Source: Dehalococcoidales bacterium
Lineage (GTDB): Bacteria > Chloroflexota > Dehalococcoidia > Dehalococcoidales > UBA2162
Direction of reading: 5' to 3'
Assembly: GCA_030690265.1 (NCBI GenBank)
Contig: JAUYHA010000155.1
Coordinates: forward strand, 59,270 to 123,269
Length of the DNA stretch: 64,000 nucleotides
Position numbers and translations under genes: made by a program. Shown here one piece after another: positions 59,983-64,000 of this stretch (the first letter of the stretch is position 1; each line of letters opens with the position of its first letter). The notes below the pieces were generated by a model that ran no database searches, had not been told where the DNA came from, and saw nothing but the letters and a program-made list of their open reading frames with translations.

Positions 59983-60186
59983 TCAGTCCACTCCGTAAGG
60001 CAAAAGCCTGCTTACCTTTTGTTTATAGGCAAGACTCAACGGCAGCTTTCCGTCATAAAGACGCTTGACTCGCTTGGGCTTTTTAAGTCGCAGGTGGCTT
60101 TTACCACCCTTAGCCCGCATAATTTTACCGCTCCCGGTAATATGGAAGCGGCTCTGCGCTCCTTTATGGGTCTTCAGTTTTGGCAT
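59983..60186 (-). CDS. rpmI: 50S ribosomal protein L35
   Basis: A 67-residue basic protein: PKLKTHKGAQSRFHITGSGKIMRAKGGKSHLRLKKPKRVKRLYDGKLPLS, typical of L35. The ATG lies behind AGGGGAA, and the gene overlaps the 3' end of infC by 23 bases in another frame. Confidence 0.96.
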   Translation of the reverse strand: MPKLKTHKGAQSRFHITGSGKIMRAKGGKSHLRLKKPKRVKRLYDGKLPLSLAYKQKVSRLLPYGVD

Positions 60187-60733
60187 CTATATTCCCCTGT
60201 TCTTTTACTTTTTGAGGTTTTGGCCTGGCTAGCGGCGACAGAACCAGACTTAATCTTCTTTGAGCCGCCAGCGATTGTCCCTCGACAGCAGCTACCTCTT
60301 TTAGTGAATCTACCATTCTCTGCAACAACCGCCATCCTAAGTCAGGATGAGTATCCTCACGCCCTCTAAAAAAGACTACAACCCTGACCTTATCTCCTTC
60401 ATCGAGCAATTTTTTGGTTAACTTTACTTTAAGCTCAAAATCATGGTCGCTTATCTTGGGTCGCAGCCGCATCTCCCTTAGCAGAGCAACCTTCTGGCTT
60501 CTCTTTGCTTCACGTTCTTTCTTGGTCTGCTCATACTTGTACTTACCGTAATCAAGTAAACGGCACACCGGTGGCACAGCAGTAGGTGCCACCTCAACCA
60601 GGTCAAGGTTTTGGTCTCTAGCTACCTGTTGTGCCTGGTATAGGGGCATAATCCCTAGCTGCTCCCCCTTCTCCCCTACCAGGCGAACCTCTCTAGTCCT
60701 AATTTCTGCGTTAACCCGCGGCTTTCTGACTAT
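60164..60733 (-). CDS. infC: Translation initiation factor IF-3 with ATA start codon
   Basis: A 189-residue protein that proofreads initiator tRNA and start codons on the 30S subunit. Reading upstream of the first ATG (60649) continues without interruption through RVNAEIRTREVRLVGEKG to a VRKP segment, the canonical IF-3 N-terminus. The only plausible start there is ATA at 60731-60733, 11 bases after a perfect AGGAGG (60745-60750). It would read MVRKPRVN. Non-AUG starts in infC are known (AUU in E. coli) and let IF-3 repress its own translation. Internal motifs LDLVEVAP, VCRLLDYGKYKYEQ and RPKISDHDFELK confirm the family. Confidence 0.92.
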   Translation of the reverse strand: MVRKPRVNAEIRTREVRLVGEKGEQLGIMPLYQAQQVARDQNLDLVEVAPTAVPPVCRLLDYGKYKYEQTKKEREAKRSQKVALLREMRLRPKISDHDFELKVKLTKKLLDEGDKVRVVVFFRGREDTHPDLGWRLLQRMVDSLKEVAAVEGQSLAAQRRLSLVLSPLARPKPQKVKEQGNIDAKTEDP

Positions 60734-60775
60734 TGTCTCGTATTCCTCCTTTTAAGCTCACGGACATTTTCAAGA

Positions 60776-60804
60776 ACTATAACATATTCCTGACCGCTTT
60801 TCAA
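60776..60804 (-). promoter_or_regulatory. Promoter of infC operon
   Basis: Minus-strand TTGAAA (60799-60804), a 17-base spacer and TATAGT (60776-60781), about 43 bases before the ATA start. It lies in the gap after thrS, so infC is transcribed at least partly on its own. Confidence 0.55.
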
Positions 60805-60854
60805 ACTATAAAAGATAACCTTTTTATGTCATTTTTACCCGGTAAGCCACCCCC

Positions 60855-62618
60855 CTACTCCAGTTCATTTAATTTTTTAATTATAGCCATCATGGTTGCC
60901 TCTTTGAAATTATCGAGAGATTGGGCAGACCTCTGTTCCCCGCTGCGCAGGCGGACAGAAATGGTACCGGCCTCCACCTCTTTATCCCCGAGCACCACCA
61001 TATAGGGTATCTTATCAAGCTGGGCCTGACGAATTTTCAAGTTTATCCTTTCCGACCGGGCATCAACCTTTACCCGTATGCCGGCGCCGGCAAGTTCAGC
61101 CTCCACTTTATAAGCATAGTCCAGGTGGCGGTCAGCCACCGGAATTATCACCACCTGCACCGGGGCTAACCACACCGGGAAGGCACCTCCATAGTGCTCC
61201 AGCAAAAAGCCAATGAGACGCTCGTGAGTACCGAGGGGCGCCCGGTGGATAATCAGCGGCCGCTCTTCCAGCCCTTGCTCATTGGTAAACTTCAGGTCAA
61301 AGCTCTCCGCCTGGGCAAAATCAACCTGGTTGGTTGCCAGGGTAAACTCCTGGCCGATGGCGCTCTTCACCTGGACATCAATCTTGGGCCCGTAAAAAGC
61401 CGCCTCATCAGCCACCTCACGATAGGGAATATTGTTATGGTCCATCGCTTTCCGCACCATATCTTCGGTCTTCAACCATAGGGCCGGGTTATTGACATAC
61501 TTTTTACCCAGCCCGCCGGGGTGATGGGTGCTCAGACGCATATAGTACTCTTTAATATCAAATATCTTGAAATATTCCAGGTAGAGGAAAACCACCCCGG
61601 CAAACTCTTTCTCAAACTGCCCCTCCGAGCAATAAATATGGGAATCATTCATCTGCATCGAACGGACGCGCATCAGCCCGAGAAGCTCACCGGACTTTTC
61701 GTAGCGATAACAGGTGCCGTATTCGGCAATACGCAGGGGCAAATCGCGATAGCTCCGCAGTTTGCTGGCAAATATCTTGTGGTGCATCGGGCAGTTCATC
61801 GGTTTGAGATAGTAGCGCACCCCTTCTACTTCCATCGGCGGATACATAGTTTCGGCATAGTATGGCAGGTGCCCGCTGCGCCTGAAGAGTTCTTCTTTGG
61901 CCAGGTGAGGAGTCTTGACCCGCACATAGCCATACTTAAGCTCCATTTCTTTAGCCAGCTTCTCAATTTCTTCGATGATGACACCGCCATTGGGCAGCCA
62001 CAACGGCAGGCCGGGCCCGACCTCATTATCAAAGATAAATATCTCCAGCTCCCTGCCCAGTTTGCGATGGTCACGCCTTTTAGCTTCCTCCAGGTGTTCG
62101 ATATGCTCAGCCAGGTCCTTTTCACTATCAAAGGCAACACCGTAAATTCGCTGTAACATAGGGCGATGTTCATCACCACGCCAGTAAGCCCCGGCGATAC
62201 TAAGCAGCTCAAAAGCTTTAATCTTTCCGGTGGAGCTTACCTGGGGGCCGCGGCACAAATCCAGGAAAGAGCCCTGCTGATACAGGCTGACCTTCTCATC
62301 GGGAATCTCATCAATCAGCTCCAGCTTATAGGGCTGAGCGGCAAAAAGGCGCCGTGCCTCTTCCTTGGTTACTTCTTGATGGATAAAAGGCACATCCGAA
62401 GCGATTATTTCCTTCATCCTGGCAGCAATAAGCGGTAAATCATCGGGAGTCAGCGAGCGGGGCAAATCAAAGTCATAATAAAAACCGTTTTCAATAGCCG
62501 GACCAATACCAAACCTGGCATCGTGGAAGATAGATTGAACTGCCTCAGCCATAACATGAGCTGCCGAATGTCTCATTACTTCCAGTTTCTCATTTTTCTT
62601 ACCTTCACTAACAGTCAT
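60855..62618 (-). CDS. thrS: Threonyl-tRNA synthetase without TGS domain
   Basis: A 587-residue class II synthetase. The protein begins directly with the editing domain (MRHSAAHVMAEAV, the HxxxH pair near 17-21, then the DLCRGPQVSSTGKIKAFELLS segment). It therefore lacks the 60-residue TGS domain that usually comes first. The catalytic core carries the zinc Cys in PMNCPMHH, motif 2 YRYEKSGELLGLMRVR, and motif 3 HRAPLGTHERLIG. The anticodon-binding domain runs from about 490. No T-box leader was found upstream. Transcribed toward infC. Confidence 0.95.
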   Translation of the reverse strand: MTVSEGKKNEKLEVMRHSAAHVMAEAVQSIFHDARFGIGPAIENGFYYDFDLPRSLTPDDLPLIAARMKEIIASDVPFIHQEVTKEEARRLFAAQPYKLELIDEIPDEKVSLYQQGSFLDLCRGPQVSSTGKIKAFELLSIAGAYWRGDEHRPMLQRIYGVAFDSEKDLAEHIEHLEEAKRRDHRKLGRELEIFIFDNEVGPGLPLWLPNGGVIIEEIEKLAKEMELKYGYVRVKTPHLAKEELFRRSGHLPYYAETMYPPMEVEGVRYYLKPMNCPMHHKIFASKLRSYRDLPLRIAEYGTCYRYEKSGELLGLMRVRSMQMNDSHIYCSEGQFEKEFAGVVFLYLEYFKIFDIKEYYMRLSTHHPGGLGKKYVNNPALWLKTEDMVRKAMDHNNIPYREVADEAAFYGPKIDVQVKSAIGQEFTLATNQVDFAQAESFDLKFTNEQGLEERPLIIHRAPLGTHERLIGFLLEHYGGAFPVWLAPVQVVIIPVADRHLDYAYKVEAELAGAGIRVKVDARSERINLKIRQAQLDKIPYMVVLGDKEVEAGTISVRLRSGEQRSAQSLDNFKEATMMAIIKKLNELE

Positions 62619-62689
62619 CTTTGAAATCCCCTAAATCTGCTTAAACAAAACCTGAGGTTGTCCGGGAATACCCGAATCTTTTATAATTT

Positions 62690-62786
62690 GTCATTCTGGC
62701 GAAGCTTGTCCCGTACTTGATACGGGAGCCAGAATCCAGACTACCTCATCCCCACCTCTGGATTCCGTGTCAAGCACGGAATGGCA
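62690..62786. repeat. gtcattc-type palindromic repeat upstream of thrS
   Basis: Two hairpin modules (cccgtacttgatacggg with flanking ctggc/gccag, and ttccgtgtcaagcacggaa) bounded by tcattctgg and ggaatggca. Same family as 50535. It fills most of the thrS upstream region. Confidence 0.55.
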
Positions 62787-62888
62787 AACAAGGGATTCCT
62801 TGTTTTCGGACAGTCTCTAACTACCCTGTCTGCCATCACCAGTATAAACGACCAGACACTTTTTCCAGAGCTATCGCTGAGCAAAAGA

Positions 62889-63686
62889 TTAATGTCCCCG
62901 GAATATCGGCTCCCGCTTTTCCTGGAAAGCGGCTACCGCTTCCTTAAAATCCTCGGTCTCGTGGCACTGCTGCTGATATTTCTCTTCATTCTGCTGGCGG
63001 GGGGAGGGACTGGAAAAAGCCTGATGTATCAATCGCTTGGTCAGAGCCATAGCCAGAGGCGGCCCATTGCCGATACGGGTAGCGTATTCTTTGGTAAACT
63101 CCATCAGCTTGTCATGAGGCACCACGTGACTCACCAGCCCCAGTTTCAGAGCCTGCTCAGCATCAAGTATATCGTCGCTATATAACAGTTCCAAAGCCCG
63201 GCTTTCCCCGAGCAGGCGGGGCAAAAACCAGCTGACGCCGTTGTGCGGGAGCAGGGAACGCTTGAGGAAGCGCGGAGCGAAGCGGGCTTTATCAGAAGCG
63301 ATGCGAATATCACAAGCCAGAATAACGCCGAAAGAGCCAACTGCCACCACCCCGTTAATAGCCGCCAGGGTAGGTTTCTCCAGTTCATAGAGCCTGGGGA
63401 AGAAGCTGAAAATACTTTCTTCGCTTTCCTGCTGGGATGCGGCCAGTTTTTCCTCTCCACTGGCAATACCCTGCAGGTGACTGAAATCGTGCCCGGCTGA
63501 AAAAGCGCGGTCGCCAGTGCCGGTAAAAATCAGGGCTCTGACCTGTGGGTCACAGGCAGCATCTTCCAGGGCATCGGTCATCTCCTGCAAAGCCAGGTAG
63601 GTGAGAGCATTCATCCGCTCAGGACGGTTAATGGTGATGATGCCAAGATTACCTTCCTTATTATATATAATTTCTTTATAGCTCAT
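62889..63686 (-). CDS. Enoyl-CoA hydratase/isomerase-family protein
   Basis: A 265-residue crotonase-fold enzyme. INRPERMNALTYLALQEM, FSAGHDFSHL (first oxyanion residue) and the NGVVAVGSFGVILACDIRIAS block (second oxyanion Gly) are diagnostic. The Glu pair of true hydratases is not obvious: the catalytic region reads FLKRSLLPHNGVSWFLPRLLGE. It may therefore be an isomerase or other crotonase. ATG lies behind GGAGG. No beta-oxidation partners are adjacent, though the tandem CoA transferase earlier in the window could supply CoA esters. Confidence 0.9.
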   Translation of the reverse strand: MSYKEIIYNKEGNLGIITINRPERMNALTYLALQEMTDALEDAACDPQVRALIFTGTGDRAFSAGHDFSHLQGIASGEEKLAASQQESEESIFSFFPRLYELEKPTLAAINGVVAVGSFGVILACDIRIASDKARFAPRFLKRSLLPHNGVSWFLPRLLGESRALELLYSDDILDAEQALKLGLVSHVVPHDKLMEFTKEYATRIGNGPPLAMALTKRLIHQAFSSPSPRQQNEEKYQQQCHETEDFKEAVAAFQEKREPIFRGH

Positions 63687-63773
63687 AGCTCCCTCCTTCC
63701 TCTTTATTTCTGTTACCTATTATGGTTAACAAGGTGGCACCTGTCAACTAGCTCGGAGAGGGCATTTATCAAT

Positions 63774-63957
63774 GTCATTGCGAGGGCTGAAGCCCTCGGG
63801 ACTTCGGCGTTCACTCTGACATATCGGAACGAGTGAGCTCAGTCGAACGCTGAACTCGGGCCTCGGACTGAAGGCTCGGCCTGAAGGCTGAAGCCCGTGG
63901 CAATCTCTATAGATTATCTATATAGATTACTTCGTCGCTATCGCTCCTCGTAATGAC
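63774..63957. repeat. cattgcgag-type mosaic repeat (184 bp)
   Basis: Ends gtcattgcgag and ctcctcgtaatgac. The interior modules (ttcactctgacatatcgg, ctcggactgaaggctcgg, cggcctgaaggct) are the reverse complement of modules in the 21151 copy, in a different order. This occupies most of the 314 bases after the enoyl-CoA hydratase start, and no gene is seen there. Confidence 0.65.
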
Positions 63958-64000
63958 AAGGTAGGGTCGCTTCGCCTTCTAGGAATGACTCACCAATGAC

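Noticed and set aside
61521..62156. 211-residue frame antisense to thrS
   Set aside because: Overlaps the motif 2 and editing regions of thrS, with no start signal of its own.
62619..62888. Possible T-box leader upstream of thrS
   Set aside because: No TGGNACCGCG-like antiterminator sequence was found. The structure there is the palindromic repeat at 62690.

Overview
The window reads as a mid-GC anaerobic bacterial chromosome, most likely an uncultivated member of Dehalococcoidia (Chloroflexota). This is an inference from gene content: stand-alone CaiB-type CoA transferases, a UbiD decarboxylase operon, triplicated metallo-beta-lactamase-fold hydrolases, DsrE/TusA sulfur proteins, hemerythrin, an enoyl-CoA hydratase, and short TTG/GTG-started operons behind AGGAGG sites. 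No rRNA, CRISPR array, prophage or complete insertion sequence was found. Five tRNA genes are present.

Layout. 0-9 kb: metG with a cut polyprenyl synthase start, rsmI, a tandem CaiB CoA transferase, a radical SAM/SPASM protein, a solute-binding lipoprotein. 9-14 kb: a MarR regulator and three paralogous metallo-hydrolases. 13.9-18 kb: folK-queD, then an operon of a degenerate cysteine desulfurase, IscU, a zinc ribbon, DsrE and TusA, then two tRNAs. 18-26 kb: an ECF sigma/anti-sigma pair, a CBS protein, transketolase between two inverted initiator-tRNA copies, a hybrid histidine kinase and a receiver. 26-36 kb: HAD phosphatase, GYD protein, prs, Hsp20, a mycothione-reductase-like flavoprotein, a phosphoribosyltransferase-hydrolase-rtcA operon, and a DsrE/hemerythrin/FmdE-like group. 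36-46 kb: a PAS kinase and receiver, type-4 uracil-DNA glycosylase, rnj-ftsK-yebC-ruvC-ruvA. 46-54 kb: an MrfA-like helicase operon, a truncated phosphatase, a dehydrogenase, and a ubiD-aldolase-decarboxylase operon. 55-64 kb: pheS-protease-pheT, infC-rpmI-rplT, thrS and an enoyl-CoA hydratase.

Three signals stand out. First, four promoter regions (upstream of the CBS gene, the GYD-prs-hsp20 group, the phosphoribosyltransferase operon and a divergent 71-residue protein) share one long motif around TTGTAAC, 18-19 bases, TATRACTTTT. The gene set resembles the mycobacterial DosR dormancy regulon, suggesting an undescribed stress regulon. Second, six MITE-like elements of two families are all bounded by CTAG. 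Three lie exactly on the TAG stop codon of a gene, which the duplicated target preserves. Third, the desulfurase of the Fe-S operon has Gln where the PLP lysine should be, so its sulfur may instead come from sulfide or from the DsrE/TusA proteins beside it.

Smaller points are an ATA start codon in infC, HxHxHH instead of HxHxDH in all three hydrolases, a protease gene between pheS and pheT, and mosaic palindromic repeats in several intergenic regions.
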